NCBI RefSeq assembly: GCF_006539945.1
Contig: NZ_BJNZ01000005.1
Coordinates: 174,020 to 238,019, forward strand
Reading direction: 5' to 3'
Source of the DNA: Cellulosimicrobium cellulans
GTDB taxonomy: Bacteria; Actinomycetota; Actinomycetes; Actinomycetales; Cellulomonadaceae
DNA length: 64,000 bases
Part shown: one piece after another, positions 43,930-52,812 of the stretch
How the letters are laid out: each line of letters opens with the position of its first letter
Numbering within the stretch: the first letter of the stretch is position 1
The notes under the pieces: model-generated
What the model was told of the DNA's origin: nothing
The model's input: only the letters and a program-made list of their open reading frames with translations
Database searches by the model: none
Translations under genes and position numbers: made by a program

Positions 43930-44691
43930 TCAGACGGCGGCCCAGCCGCCGTCGCTGTGCAGCACGGCGCCGGAGACGTTGGCCGAGTCGTCCGAGAGCA
44001 GCCACGTGATCGCCGCGGCGAGCTCGTCGGCACTCGCGGCGGGCGGGACGGTGGTCGCCATGACGGGGCCGAGCCGTTCGCCGGCGTGCTGCGAGCGGAA
44101 GGACGCCTCGATGCTCGTGGCGACGGCGCCCGGGGCGACGACGTTCGCCCGCACGCCCTGCGGGGTGTAGAAGAACGCCGTGCTCTTGGTGAGGCCGACG
44201 ATCGCGTGCTTCGACGTCGCGTAGGCGGTGCCGGACGCCGAGGCTCGGGAGCCCGCCTCGGACCCGACGTTGACGATCGAGCCCTTCCCCGCGTCGAGCA
44301 TGAGGGGAAGCACCGCGCGCGTCAGGCGCATGACGGCCGTGACGTTGACGGCCATGACGAGGTCCCAGGTCGAGTCGTCGACCTCGGCGCTCGGCAGGAA
44401 GCCGTCCATGATGCCCGCGACGTTGGCGAGCGCGTCCACACGGCCGCCCGCGGCGGCGACCACGGCGTCGACCGTCGTCTGCGCGCTCACGTCGCCCGCG
44501 ACCGTCACGAGAGCGTCCGTCCCGACGTCCGCGACGAGCTTCTCCAGGCGGTCCTCCCGGACGTCCGTCGCGACGACGCGCGCGCCCTCCGCGAGCAGTC
44601 GCTCGACCGTCGCGCGCCCGATGCCGGCGCCCGCGCCGGTGACGATCGCGGTGCGGCCCTCGAACCGGCCGGGAACGTGGTTGCTGACCAT
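43930..44691 (-). CDS. Short-chain dehydrogenase/reductase
   Basis: This 253-aa SDR has the cofactor loop TGAGAGIGRA (about 19-28), NVAG (about 89), the catalytic Ser in NVGSEAGS and YATSK (about 159-163; Tyr and Lys). It should use NAD(P)H; an Asp after the second strand (VATDVRED) favours NAD. ATG 44691 follows AAGGAG. A 22-bp perfect palindrome lies 65 bp upstream. Confidence 0.88.
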   Translation of the reverse strand: MVSNHVPGRFEGRTAIVTGAGAGIGRATVERLLAEGARVVATDVREDRLEKLVADVGTDALVTVAGDVSAQTTVDAVVAAAGGRVDALANVAGIMDGFLPSAEVDDSTWDLVMAVNVTAVMRLTRAVLPLMLDAGKGSIVNVGSEAGSRASASGTAYATSKHAIVGLTKSTAFFYTPQGVRANVVAPGAVATSIEASFRSQHAGERLGPVMATTVPPAASADELAAAITWLLSDDSANVSGAVLHSDGGWAAV

Positions 44692-44755
44692 GACGGCTCC
44701 TTCCGTCCGCGCCGGCCTGCCGTCGTCCGGCGTCCTGGTCCCATCCCAGCTCCCG

Positions 44756-44777
44756 GGCTCTCGCGCGCGCGAGAGCC
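44756..44777. promoter_or_regulatory. 22-bp perfect palindrome between SDR and trp leader
   Basis: The half-site GGCTCTCGCGC (44756-44766) is exactly mirrored at 44767-44777. It lies 65 bp upstream of the SDR start and 63 bp upstream of the trp-leader -10, so it could be an operator for either gene. A TetR- or GntR-type dimer would fit the length. Confidence 0.5.
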
Positions 44778-44839
44778 GATCGTCCCTCAGCCGGTGCCGG
44801 TGGTCCCTGCCGGCGGTGTCCCGATCGCGCACGCCGGGG

Positions 44840-44845
44840 TAGGGT
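44840..44845 (+). promoter_or_regulatory. -10 box of the trp leader
   Basis: TAGGGT ends 7 nt before the GTG of the leader peptide, the same spacing seen at the leaderless genes of this window. Confidence 0.55.
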
Positions 44846-44852
44846 CGGCGTC

Positions 44853-44894
44853 GTGACGCACCCGTCCGTGACCCCCTGGTGGCCGGCCGCCTGA
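44853..44894 (+). CDS. trpL: Tryptophan leader peptide (MTHPSVTPWWPAA)
   Basis: GTG 44853 to TGA 44892-44894 encodes 13 residues, MTHPSVTPWWPAA, with two tandem Trp codons (44877-44882). It is followed at once by three mutually exclusive pairing segments and, 122 nt after the stop, by trpB2. A short frame with tandem Trp codons ahead of a trp gene and alternative hairpins is the classic sign of ribosome-mediated attenuation. It is leaderless (TAGGGT, 7 nt upstream). Confidence 0.8.
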   Translation: MTHPSVTPWWPAA

Positions 44895-44968
44895 CGGCCG
44901 GTGACCTCGACCGGCCGTGCCCCGACGACGTGGGCGGCCTCGGCAGACCCCGGTGCACGCGTCGTCGG
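44883..44968 (+). promoter_or_regulatory. trp attenuator RNA
   Basis: Segment A CCGGCCG (44883-44889) starts right after the Trp codons, B is CGGCCGG (44895-44901) and C is CCGGCCG (44911-44917). B can pair with A or with C, not both. C with the following bases can also pair with GGGCGGCC (44932-44939), and a further stem joins 44922-44930 to 44960-44968. A ribosome stalled at the Trp codons would cover A and allow B:C, blocking the later C:D-type stem. The exact terminator stem is inferred, as there is no T-run. Confidence 0.7.
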
Positions 44969-45015
44969 CCCAGCGGCCCGTTCTCCCGAGTACCCCTTGA
45001 GCTGGAGCCCCCAGA

Positions 45016-46326
45016 ATGACGACACAGCAGTCTCCCGTCCCTGTCCGGTCCCTCGAGCCGACCGGCGCGGAGGTGCCCTCGACCGTCCCGACGCACTGGT
45101 ACAACCTCGCGGCGGACCTGCCCGAGCCCGTGCCGCCGCACCTGCACCCCGGGACGCGCGAGCCCCTCACGCCCGACGACCTCGCGCCGCTCTTCCCGCT
45201 CGCGCTCGTGCAGCAGGAGGTGACGACCGAGCGCTACGTCGAGATCCCGCAGACGATCCGCGAGATCTACGCGCTGTGGCGGCCGTCGCCGCTCGTGCGC
45301 GCGCGACGCCTCGAGCGGGCCCTGGGAACCCCGGCCCGGATCTACTACAAGTACGAGGGCGTGAGCCCGGTCGGCTCGCACAAGCCGAACACGGCGGTCG
45401 CGCAGGCGTACTACAACGCGCTCGAGGGAACGACGAAGCTCACGACCGAGACCGGCGCGGGGCAGTGGGGCGCCTCCCTGTCGTTCGCGGGCGCGCTGCT
45501 CGGGCTCGACGTCGAGGTGTGGCAGGTGCGTGCGTCGTACGACTCCAAGCCGTACCGCCGCGCGCAGATGGAGGTCTACGGCGGGATCTGCCACCCGTCG
45601 CCGTCGGACCTCACCGAGGCGGGGCGCGCGATGCTCGCCGCCGACCCGGAGACGACCGGCTCGCTCGGCATGGCGATCAGCGAGGCCGTGGAGACCGCGG
45701 CCAAGGACCCCGCGGCGCACTACGCGCTGGGGAGCGTGCTCAACCACGTCATGCTGCACCAGAGCGTCATCGGCCAGGAGGCTCTCGTCCAGCTCGACGA
45801 GGCCGGCGAGGGCGCGCCGGACGTGGTGTTCGGCTGTGCGGGCGGCGGGTCCAACCTCGCGGGCCTGACGTTCCCGTTCCTGGGCCGCAACCTGCGCGAG
45901 GGCACGACGACGCGGCTCGTCGCGTGCGAGCCCGCCGCGTGCCCGTCGCTGACCCAGGGGGAGTACCGCTACGACTTCGGGGACGTCGCGGGCCTCACGC
46001 CGCTGCTCAAGATGCACACGCTCGGCAAGGACTTCGTCCCCCCGGCGATCCACGCGGGCGGGCTGCGCTACCACGGCATGTCGCCGATGGTGTCGCACGC
46101 GGTGCACCTCGGGCTCATGGACGCGGTCGCCGTCGAGCAGGACGACGCGTTCGTCGCGGGCACGCTCTTCGCGCGCAGCGAGGGCATCATCCCGGCGCCC
46201 GAGTCGACGCACGCCGTCGCGGCCGCGATCGCGCACGCGCGCGCGGCGACCGAGCCCGAGGTGATCGTGCTCGGGCTGTCGGGCAACGGCATCCTCGACC
46301 TGCCGGCGTACGCGGCGTACGTCTGA
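45016..46326 (+). CDS. trpB2: Tryptophan synthase beta-like protein TrpB2
   Basis: This 436-aa protein belongs to the longer TrpB2 branch, which makes tryptophan from indole and serine or similar. The PLP lysine is K123 in [29 protein letters not shown] (phosphate site) and [10 protein letters not shown] are intact. Unlike TrpB1 it has no trpA next to it, so it may salvage indole. The Trp-codon leader upstream ties its expression to tryptophan supply. ATG 45016 has TGGAG upstream. Confidence 0.9.
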   Translation: MTTQQSPVPVRSLEPTGAEVPSTVPTHWYNLAADLPEPVPPHLHPGTREPLTPDDLAPLFPLALVQQEVTTERYVEIPQTIREIYALWRPSPLVRARRLERALGTPARIYYKYEGVSPVGSHKPNTAVAQAYYNALEGTTKLTTETGAGQWGASLSFAGALLGLDVEVWQVRASYDSKPYRRAQMEVYGGICHPSPSDLTEAGRAMLAADPETTGSLGMAISEAVETAAKDPAAHYALGSVLNHVMLHQSVIGQEALVQLDEAGEGAPDVVFGCAGGGSNLAGLTFPFLGRNLREGTTTRLVACEPAACPSLTQGEYRYDFGDVAGLTPLLKMHTLGKDFVPPAIHAGGLRYHGMSPMVSHAVHLGLMDAVAVEQDDAFVAGTLFARSEGIIPAPESTHAVAAAIAHARAATEPEVIVLGLSGNGILDLPAYAAYV

Positions 46327-46340
46327 CGGACGTCCCCGGA

Positions 46341-46371
46341 CGCCCCGCGCGGTAGGTCGCCGCGCGGGGCG
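46341..46371 (+). terminator. Terminator after trpB2
   Basis: A perfect 12-bp stem (46341-46352 with 46360-46371) with a 7-nt loop lies 14 nt past the stop and 5 nt before the trmB -10 box. Confidence 0.75.
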
Positions 46372-46387
46372 CCCGTACCCTGGTGCG

Positions 46388-47158
46388 ATGCCCGACCCGA
46401 GCCCCGACACCCTCGACGACCGCCCGCGCTACCGCACGCAGCCCGTGTCGTTCGTGCGACGCAGCGGGCGCCTCGCGCCGCGCCAGCAGCGTGCGTGGGA
46501 CGAGCACCGGGACCGCTACGTGGTCGACGTGCCGCGCGACGTCGCGCGGACGTCGGTCGACCCGGCGTACGTGCTCGACGTCGCGGGGACGTTCGGACGT
46601 GCGGCGCGCCTCGTCGTCGAGATCGGCTCGGGCCAGGGCGAGGCCGTGGTGGCCGCGGCCGAGAGCGAGCCGGGCACCGACTTCCTCGCCGTCGAGGTGT
46701 ACGCGCCGGGTCTCGCGCAGACCGTGCTGCGCGCGTCCCAGCGCGACCTGACGAACGTGCGTCTGGTCCAGGCGAACGCGGCCGAGCTGCTGGCCACGAC
46801 GTTGCCCGCGGGGAGCGTCGACGAGCTGTGGATCTTCTTCCCCGACCCGTGGCACAAGTCCCGCCACCACAAGCGGCGCCTCGTCGCGCCGTCGTTCGCG
46901 GCGCTCGCCGAGCGGGTGCTGCGGGCTCCGGGCGAGGGGGACGGCGCGCGGCCCGGGGGGACGCTGCGCCTCGCCACGGACTGGGCCGAGTACGCGGAGC
47001 AGATGATCGACGTGCTCGACGCCGCGCCCGGGCTGCGCAACGTCCACGGCCCGCGCGGCGTGGCGCCGCGCTTCGAGGGCCGCGTGCTCACCGGGTTCGA
47101 GCGCAAGGGCCGGTCCGCCGGTCGCGTCATCACCGACCTGGAGTACGTGCGCGCCTGA
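46388..47158 (+). CDS. trmB: tRNA (guanine-N7)-methyltransferase
   Basis: TrmB methylates G46 of tRNAs using S-adenosylmethionine. The 256-aa protein has EIGSGQGEAVVAAA (SAM site), FLAVEVYAPGL, ELWIFFPDPWHKSRHHKRR (catalytic and tRNA-binding) and LATDWAEYAEQMI. ATG 46388 lies 6 nt after TACCCT (46376-46381), so it is probably leaderless. Confidence 0.92.
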   Translation: MPDPSPDTLDDRPRYRTQPVSFVRRSGRLAPRQQRAWDEHRDRYVVDVPRDVARTSVDPAYVLDVAGTFGRAARLVVEIGSGQGEAVVAAAESEPGTDFLAVEVYAPGLAQTVLRASQRDLTNVRLVQANAAELLATTLPAGSVDELWIFFPDPWHKSRHHKRRLVAPSFAALAERVLRAPGEGDGARPGGTLRLATDWAEYAEQMIDVLDAAPGLRNVHGPRGVAPRFEGRVLTGFERKGRSAGRVITDLEYVRA

Positions 47159-47343
47159 CGCGTCGGGGACCCGCCCCCGACCAGCCGCGCCGGGTCCTTG
47201 CGGACAGAAGTGATCTACGGCACATTGTCCCGGGGGCAGAATGTCGCCCCGGGCACGCAGCGTCGCGTGCGGTCGCGTCGACAGGTGGCCGTCCGCGGTT
47301 GCGGGCTCCGTGTCAGTCCACGGAATGAGCCAACGGAGGCGTC

Positions 47344-47694
47344 ATGACCGACGTGACGGCCGACCCCGGAACGGGGCCCGCCGAAGAGACCGACTACCAG
47401 CGCGTGCAACGCTCGCCCGAGTTCCAGGACCTGCGCAGGCGCTTCCGGAACTTCGTGTTCCCGATGACCGCGCTGTTCCTCGTGTGGTACTTCGTCTACG
47501 TCCTGCTGGCGAGCTACGCGCACGACGTCATGAGCATCCGGGTGTGGGGGAACATCACGGTCGGGCTGCTCCTCGGCCTCGGCCAGTTCGTGTCCACGTT
47601 CGCGATCACCATGATCTACGCGCGCTGGGCCAACAAGCGCTTCGACGCCGCGGCGGACGAGCTGCGCCGGGAGATCGAGGAGGACGAGCTGTGA
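47344..47694 (+). CDS. DUF485-domain membrane protein
   Basis: This 116-aa protein has two membrane helices (about 39-60 and 74-95) and the DUF485 sequence FRNFVFPMTALFLVWYFVYV. DUF485 proteins accompany solute:sodium symporters such as ActP as small partners. ATG 47344 follows CGGAGG. Its stop overlaps the symporter start. Confidence 0.85.
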   Translation: MTDVTADPGTGPAEETDYQRVQRSPEFQDLRRRFRNFVFPMTALFLVWYFVYVLLASYAHDVMSIRVWGNITVGLLLGLGQFVSTFAITMIYARWANKRFDAAADELRREIEEDEL

Positions 47695-49337
47695 GCGCTC
47701 ACCTCCTGGCCGCGGAGGCCACCGACGTCGGGAACCCCGTCGTCAACGTCGCGATCTTCGGCGTCTTCGTCGCCGTGACGCTCGTCATCGTGCTGCGCGC
47801 GTCGCGCCGGAACACGTCCGCCGCGGACTACTACGCGGGCGGGCGCTCGTTCACCGGCCCGCAGAACGGCACCGCCATCGCGGGCGACTACCTCTCCGCC
47901 GCGAGCTTCCTCGGGATCTGCGGGGCCATCGCGATCAACGGGTACGACGGCTTCCTCTACTCGATCGGGTTCCTCGTCGCGTGGCTCGTCGCGCTGCTGC
48001 TCGTCGCCGAGCTGCTGCGCAACACCGGGAAGTTCACGATGGCCGACGTGCTGTCGTTCCGGCTCAAGCAGCGCCCCGTGCGCATGGCGGCGGCGCTCGC
48101 GACCCTGGCCGTCGTGTTCTTCTACCTGCTCGCGCAGATGGCGGGTGCGGGCGGGCTCGTGGCCCTCCTGCTCGGCGTCTCCTCGACGGCGGGGCAGAGC
48201 GTCGTCGTCGCGGTCGTGGGCGCGCTCATGATCCTCTACGTGCTGGTCGGCGGCATGAAGGGCACCACGTGGGTGCAGATCATCAAGGCGGTGCTGCTCA
48301 TCGCGGGCGCCGCCGTCATGACGGTGTGGGTCCTCGCGAAGTTCGGCTTCAACCTGTCCGACCTGCTCCAGGGCGCGATCGACAAGGCCGGCCCGGGCGG
48401 CGAGGCGCTCATCGAGCCGGGCAAGCAGTACGGGGCCACGGAGACGTCGAAGCTCGACTTCCTCTCCCTCGCGCTCGCGCTCGTGCTGGGGACGGCGGGT
48501 CTGCCGCACGTGCTCATGCGCTTCTACACCGTGCCGTCCTCCAAGGAGGCCCGCCGCTCGGTCGTGTGGGCGATCTGGCTCATCGGCATCTTCTACCTGT
48601 TCACTCTCGTGCTCGGGTACGGCGCTGGAGCGCTCGTGGGGCCGGAGACGATCAGCGCGGCGCCAGGCGGCGTGAACTCCGCGGCGCCGCTGCTCGCGTT
48701 CGCGCTCGGCGGGGAGATCCTCCTCGGGTTCATCTCCGCCGTCGCGTTCGCGACGATCCTCGCCGTCGTCGCCGGTCTCACGATCACCGCGGCGGCGAGC
48801 TTCGCGCACGACATCTACGCCAACGTCATCAAGCGGGGTGAGGTGAAGCCCGACGGCGAGGTCAAGGTCGCGCGCATCACCGTCGTCGTCATCGGGATCC
48901 TCGCGATCCTCGGTGGCATCTTCGCCCAGGGCCAGAACGTGGCGTTCCTCGTGGCGCTCGCGTTCGCGGTCGCCGCGAGCGCGAACCTCCCGACGATCCT
49001 CTACTCGCTGTTCTGGAAGCGGTTCAACACGTCCGGGGCGCTGTGGAGCATGTACGGCGGGCTCGTCTCGTGCGTCGTGCTCATCGCGTTCTCGCCCGTC
49101 GTGTCCGGCAAGGTCGACCCGGTCACGGGCGCGAGCCTGTCGATGATCAAGAACACCGACATCGACTTCGCGATCTTCCCGCTGAGCAACCCCGGCATCA
49201 TCTCCATCCCGCTCGCGTTCCTGCTCGGGATCCTCGGGACGCTGCTCAGCAAGGAGAAGCCGCACCCGGAGAAGTTCGCCGAGATGGAGGTCCGCTCGCT
49301 CACGGGCGCGGGGGCCGAGAAGGCGGTCACGCACTAG
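47691..49337 (+). CDS. actP: Acetate/solute:cation symporter (ActP family)
   Basis: This 548-aa solute:sodium symporter has about 13 membrane helices, with SAADYYAGGRSFTGPQNGTA, IAGDYLSAASFLGICGAIAI and GTAGLPHVLMRFYTVP typical of ActP-like acetate permeases. It follows a DUF485 gene with a GTGA overlap, the usual actP arrangement. It probably imports acetate or another short carboxylate. A terminator follows at 49366-49393. Confidence 0.88.
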   Translation: MSAHLLAAEATDVGNPVVNVAIFGVFVAVTLVIVLRASRRNTSAADYYAGGRSFTGPQNGTAIAGDYLSAASFLGICGAIAINGYDGFLYSIGFLVAWLVALLLVAELLRNTGKFTMADVLSFRLKQRPVRMAAALATLAVVFFYLLAQMAGAGGLVALLLGVSSTAGQSVVVAVVGALMILYVLVGGMKGTTWVQIIKAVLLIAGAAVMTVWVLAKFGFNLSDLLQGAIDKAGPGGEALIEPGKQYGATETSKLDFLSLALALVLGTAGLPHVLMRFYTVPSSKEARRSVVWAIWLIGIFYLFTLVLGYGAGALVGPETISAAPGGVNSAAPLLAFALGGEILLGFISAVAFATILAVVAGLTITAAASFAHDIYANVIKRGEVKPDGEVKVARITVVVIGILAILGGIFAQGQNVAFLVALAFAVAASANLPTILYSLFWKRFNTSGALWSMYGGLVSCVVLIAFSPVVSGKVDPVTGASLSMIKNTDIDFAIFPLSNPGIISIPLAFLLGILGTLLSKEKPHPEKFAEMEVRSLTGAGAEKAVTH

Positions 49338-49365
49338 CGGGGCGCTCCTGCGCTCCGCACGAGGA

Positions 49366-49393
49366 CACCCCCGGTCCTGTCGGACCGGGGGTG
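49366..49393 (+). terminator. Terminator after the symporter
   Basis: CACCCCCGGTCC (49366-49377) pairs perfectly with 49382-49393 around TGTC, 28 nt past the stop. Confidence 0.8.
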
Positions 49394-49505
49394 CCCGCGC
49401 ATCCGGTGGTCCGGTCGACGCGCGCGCTGCCGTCCCGCCGCGCCGACGTCTCCTCGCGCCGCAATCCCGTCGCCGTGGGCGCGGCCCGCGACGTACGGTC
49501 GCGCC

Positions 49506-50072
49506 ATGACCTCTCCGACCCCACCCGACGCGGTCGCTCCCGCGGGGACCTCGGCGCCCGTCCTCGTGGTCACCGGGGCGATGGCCTCGGGCAAGTCGAC
49601 GGTCGCCGAGGCGCTCGCGCGGACGTTCCCGCTCGCGGCGCACGTGCGGGGCGACCTGTTCCGGCGGCTCGTCGTGAGCGGGCAGGCGTCGATGGCGCCG
49701 CCCCTGTCGCCCGCGGCCCGCGCCCAGCTCGACCTGCGACAGCGGCTCGCGGCCCAGGCCGCGGACACGTACGCCGCGGCCGGCGTGGTCGCCGTCGTCC
49801 AGGACATCCTGCTGGGGCCTGACCTGGAGCGGTTCACGGCGCGCGTGCGCACCCGCCCGTGCTACGCCGTCGTGCTCGCGCCCGACGCCGCGACGCTCGC
49901 CGCGCGCGACGCGGCCCGGCACAAGCAGGCGTACGGGGAGTGGACGCCCGGCGAGTTCGCGGCCGCGGCGCGCGAGACTCCCGGCGGGCTGCACCTCGAC
50001 ACGACCGGGTGGTCCGTCGCCGAGACCGTCCGGCAGGTCCTCGACCGGCTCGACGAGGCGCGCGTCCCGTGA
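49506..50072 (+). CDS. Small P-loop kinase/phosphotransferase-like protein
   Basis: This 188-aa protein has Walker A GAMASGKST (about 25-33) and the HVRGDLFRR segment, as in small AAA/kinase proteins such as chloramphenicol-phosphotransferase-like enzymes and shikimate-kinase relatives. The substrate is unknown. ATG 49506 lies 6 nt after TACGGT (49494-49499), so it is probably leaderless. It precedes a flavin oxidoreductase but is not overlapping. Confidence 0.7.
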   Translation: MTSPTPPDAVAPAGTSAPVLVVTGAMASGKSTVAEALARTFPLAAHVRGDLFRRLVVSGQASMAPPLSPAARAQLDLRQRLAAQAADTYAAAGVVAVVQDILLGPDLERFTARVRTRPCYAVVLAPDAATLAARDAARHKQAYGEWTPGEFAAAARETPGGLHLDTTGWSVAETVRQVLDRLDEARVP

Positions 50073-50137
50073 GCCCGCCGACGAGCCCGCCGACGTCCCG
50101 CTGAGCGCCGACCGCGACGCCGCGTGAGGATGGGCCC

Positions 50138-51715
50138 ATGACGAGCGACCCGCAGCAGCAGACCGCGCCCGACGACACCTACGACGTGATCGTGATCGGC
50201 GGTGGTCCCGTCGGCGAGAACGCCGCCGACCGCGCCGGGCGCACGGGCCTGAGCGTCGCGCTCGTCGAGGCCGAGCTCGTGGGGGGCGAGTGCTCGTACT
50301 GGGCGTGCATCCCCTCGAAGACGCTCCTGCGGCCCGGCGCGGCGCGCGCCGAGGCGCGGGGCGTCCCCGGGGTGGGCGTCGACGACGCGCTCGACGTCCC
50401 CGCCGTCCTCGCGCGCCGCGACGCGATGGTGGCGGACTGGGACGACGGCGGTCAGGTCTCGTGGGTCGAGGGCGCCGGGATCGCGCTCGTGCGCGGCCTG
50501 GGCCGGATCGTCGGGCCGCGCCTCGTCGAGGTCGCCGCCGAGGAGCCCGACGCCGATCCGGACGGGCTCCCGCGGACGCGACGGCTCGCGGCCCGGCACG
50601 CGGTGATCGTGGCGACGGGGAGCGTCCCCGTGCTCCCGGACGTGCCCGGCCTCGCCGACGCGAACCCCTGGACCAGCCGCGAGGCGACGGCGGTCGAGGA
50701 CGTCCCGGAGTCGCTCGCGATCGTGGGCGGGGGAGTGGTCGCGACCGAGATGGCCGTCGCGTTCGCCGACCTCGGGTCCCGCGTCACCGTGCTGTCGCGC
50801 GGTGGCCTGCTCGGTCGGACCGAGCCGTGGGCGGGCGAGGCGGTGGCCGCGTCCCTCCGGGAGCTCGGCGTGGACGTGCGCCTCGGTGTGGGCACCGAGT
50901 CGGTCGAGGCGCTCCCCGACGGCGGGGCGCGACTCACGCTGTCGGCCGTCGGGTCTCGACGGGGCGAGGGCGGTGCCGACGGGGCGCCGGACCTGTCGCC
51001 CGTGACCGCGGAGCGGGTGCTCGTCGCGACCGGCCGCGTCCCGCGGACCCAGGACCTCGGCGTCGACGCCGTCGGGCTCGTCCCGGGGCGCGCGCTCGAC
51101 GTCGACGACACGATGCTCGTCCGGGTGGGTCCGGACGGCGTCGAGGGTGCCGGCGGCTGGCTGTACGCCGCGGGCGACGTCACCGGGCGCGTGGCGACGA
51201 CCCACCAGGGCAAGTACCAGGGCCGGGTCGTGGGCGACGTCGTCGCGGCCCGCTTCGGCGACCCGGACGCCGCCGGCGCGCCGACGGCGGGGGAGCGCAC
51301 GCCCGCCGTCGGGTCCGCGCCCGAGCCGTGGTCGCGGTTCGCGGCGACGGCCGACGGCGTCGCGTCCCCGCAGGTCGTCTTCACGCGTCCCGAGGTCGCG
51401 GCCGTCGGGCACACCGAGGCGTCCGCGCGAGAGGCCGGGATCGACGTGCGGGTCGTGCGGTACGACCTGGCGAACGTCTCCGGCGCCGCCGTGCGCGCCG
51501 AGGACTACGCGGGGAGCGCCCAGCTCGTCGTCGACGCTGCGCGCGAGGTCGTCGTCGGCGCCACGTTCGTCGGCCCCGACGCGGCGGAGATGCTGCACGC
51601 CGCGACGATCGCCGTCGTGGGCGAGGTTCCCCTCCGGCGCCTGTGGCACGCGGTGCCGTCGTACCCGACGGTGAGCGAGGTCTGGCTGCGCTTCCTCGAG
51701 GAGTACGGCCTGTAG
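50138..51715 (+). CDS. FAD-dependent pyridine-nucleotide disulfide oxidoreductase
   Basis: This 525-aa protein has the FAD-binding VIGGGPVGENAADRA, the redox-active C52-x4-C57 (GGECSYWACIPSKTL), the second nucleotide site IVGGGVVATEMAVAFADLG, LYAAGDVTGRVATTHQGKYQ and a dimerisation domain ending with HAVPSYPTVSEVWLRF. The active-site spacing is that of dihydrolipoamide dehydrogenase and mercuric reductase, but CSYWAC replaces the common CLNVGC. The substrate is unknown. The upstream AGGATGG is a weak ribosome site. Confidence 0.85.
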   Translation: MTSDPQQQTAPDDTYDVIVIGGGPVGENAADRAGRTGLSVALVEAELVGGECSYWACIPSKTLLRPGAARAEARGVPGVGVDDALDVPAVLARRDAMVADWDDGGQVSWVEGAGIALVRGLGRIVGPRLVEVAAEEPDADPDGLPRTRRLAARHAVIVATGSVPVLPDVPGLADANPWTSREATAVEDVPESLAIVGGGVVATEMAVAFADLGSRVTVLSRGGLLGRTEPWAGEAVAASLRELGVDVRLGVGTESVEALPDGGARLTLSAVGSRRGEGGADGAPDLSPVTAERVLVATGRVPRTQDLGVDAVGLVPGRALDVDDTMLVRVGPDGVEGAGGWLYAAGDVTGRVATTHQGKYQGRVVGDVVAARFGDPDAAGAPTAGERTPAVGSAPEPWSRFAATADGVASPQVVFTRPEVAAVGHTEASAREAGIDVRVVRYDLANVSGAAVRAEDYAGSAQLVVDAAREVVVGATFVGPDAAEMLHAATIAVVGEVPLRRLWHAVPSYPTVSEVWLRFLEEYGL

Positions 51716-51813
51716 CCCGAGACGTCGCGGGCGGCGCGGACGTGCTGCCCGCGCCGGGAGCGTCACAGGGGGCCGGACGCCCGCGCGACGGCCCCGTCCC
51801 CTAGGCTCGGGGC

Positions 51814-52737
51814 GTGACGACCGAGACCTCCGCCCCGCGCGTCGCCCTCGCGACGTGCTCCGTCCTGCCGCACCTCGACCCGGACGACGCGCCGCTCGTG
51901 CGCGCGCTCGACGCCCGCGGCGTGGCCGCACAGCCCGCCGTCTGGGACGACCCGGACGTCGACTGGGGCGCGTTCGACGCCGTCGTCGTGCGCTCGACGT
52001 GGGACTACTCGGCCCGGCGCGACGAGTTCGTCGCGTGGGCCACGCGCGTCCCGCGCATCCTCAACGCGGAGGCCGTGCTGCGCTGGAACACCGACAAGGG
52101 CTACCTGCGCGAGCTGGAGGGCGCAGGGATCCCCGTCATCCCGACGCTGTGGCTCGACCCGGCACGCAACCTCTCCTCGCGTGCGATCCACACGCGACTG
52201 CCCGCCCAGGGCGACTTCGTCATCAAGCCGGTCGTCAGCGCGGGCGCCAAGGACACCGGCCGGTACCAGGCCGGCGAGGCGCACTCGCGCGGGCTCGCGA
52301 TCCAGCATGCGAAGAACCTGCTGGTCTCGGGCCGCGAGGTCATGGTGCAGCCGTACGTGACGAGCGTCGACACGGCGGGCGAGACGGGCCTCGTCTTCGT
52401 CGACGGCGAGTTCTCCCACGCCGTGCGCAAGAACGCGCTCCTCACCGGCCCGCACCGCCCGACCCGCGGCCTGTACCAGCAGGAGGAAATGAGCCCCTTC
52501 ACCGCGACCGAGGAGCAGCTCGACGTCGCGCGCCGGGCGCTCGCGGCGGCGGCCGACGCGGTCGGCGGCGGGGACGCGGCGAGCTTCCTGTACGCGCGTG
52601 TCGACGTCGTGGCGGGCAACGACGGCGGTGTCGTCGTCATCGAGCTCGAGCTCACCGAGCCGTCGCTGTTCCTCGCCCTTGCACCGGGGTCGCTCGACCG
52701 GTTCGCCGACGCGATCGCGGCACGCGTCGCGCGCTGA
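51814..52737 (+). CDS. ATP-grasp domain protein
   Basis: This 307-aa protein has an N-terminal Rossmann-like part (VVVRSTWDYSARRDEFVAWA) and an ATP-grasp core (FVIKPVVSAGAKDTGRYQAG, VMVQPYVTSVDTAGETGLVF, ARVDVVAGNDGGVVVIELEL). It resembles glutathione-synthetase/DcsG-type ligases, which join a carboxylate to an amine; no substrate can be named. GTG 51814 lies 6 nt after TAGGCT (51802-51807) and is probably leaderless. Confidence 0.78.
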   Translation: MTTETSAPRVALATCSVLPHLDPDDAPLVRALDARGVAAQPAVWDDPDVDWGAFDAVVVRSTWDYSARRDEFVAWATRVPRILNAEAVLRWNTDKGYLRELEGAGIPVIPTLWLDPARNLSSRAIHTRLPAQGDFVIKPVVSAGAKDTGRYQAGEAHSRGLAIQHAKNLLVSGREVMVQPYVTSVDTAGETGLVFVDGEFSHAVRKNALLTGPHRPTRGLYQQEEMSPFTATEEQLDVARRALAAAADAVGGGDAASFLYARVDVVAGNDGGVVVIELELTEPSLFLALAPGSLDRFADAIAARVAR

Positions 52738-52757
52738 CCGCCGGTCCGCGGGCGCAC

Positions 52758-52797
52758 GACCGTGGCCCCGCCCCGACGTCGGGACGGGGCCACGGTC
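52758..52797. terminator. Long bidirectional terminator
   Basis: A 40-bp palindrome (arms 52758-52777 and 52778-52797, one mismatch) lies between convergent genes, 21 nt past the ATP-grasp stop and 16 nt from the end of the solute-binding gene. Confidence 0.8.
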
Positions 52798-52812
52798 ATG
52801 CGGTGCCGGAGG

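Noticed and set aside
39909..44033. A 1374-codon minus-strand open frame
   Set aside because: It is antisense to the secreted metallophosphoesterase, with Arg/Asp/Val-rich composition and no domain.
47210..47262. Imperfect inverted repeat upstream of the DUF485/symporter genes as a cAMP-receptor-type operator
   Set aside because: The arms (CCCGGGGGC/GCCCCGGG) do not match the known TGTGA-type half-sites and have an unpaired base; too weak to call.
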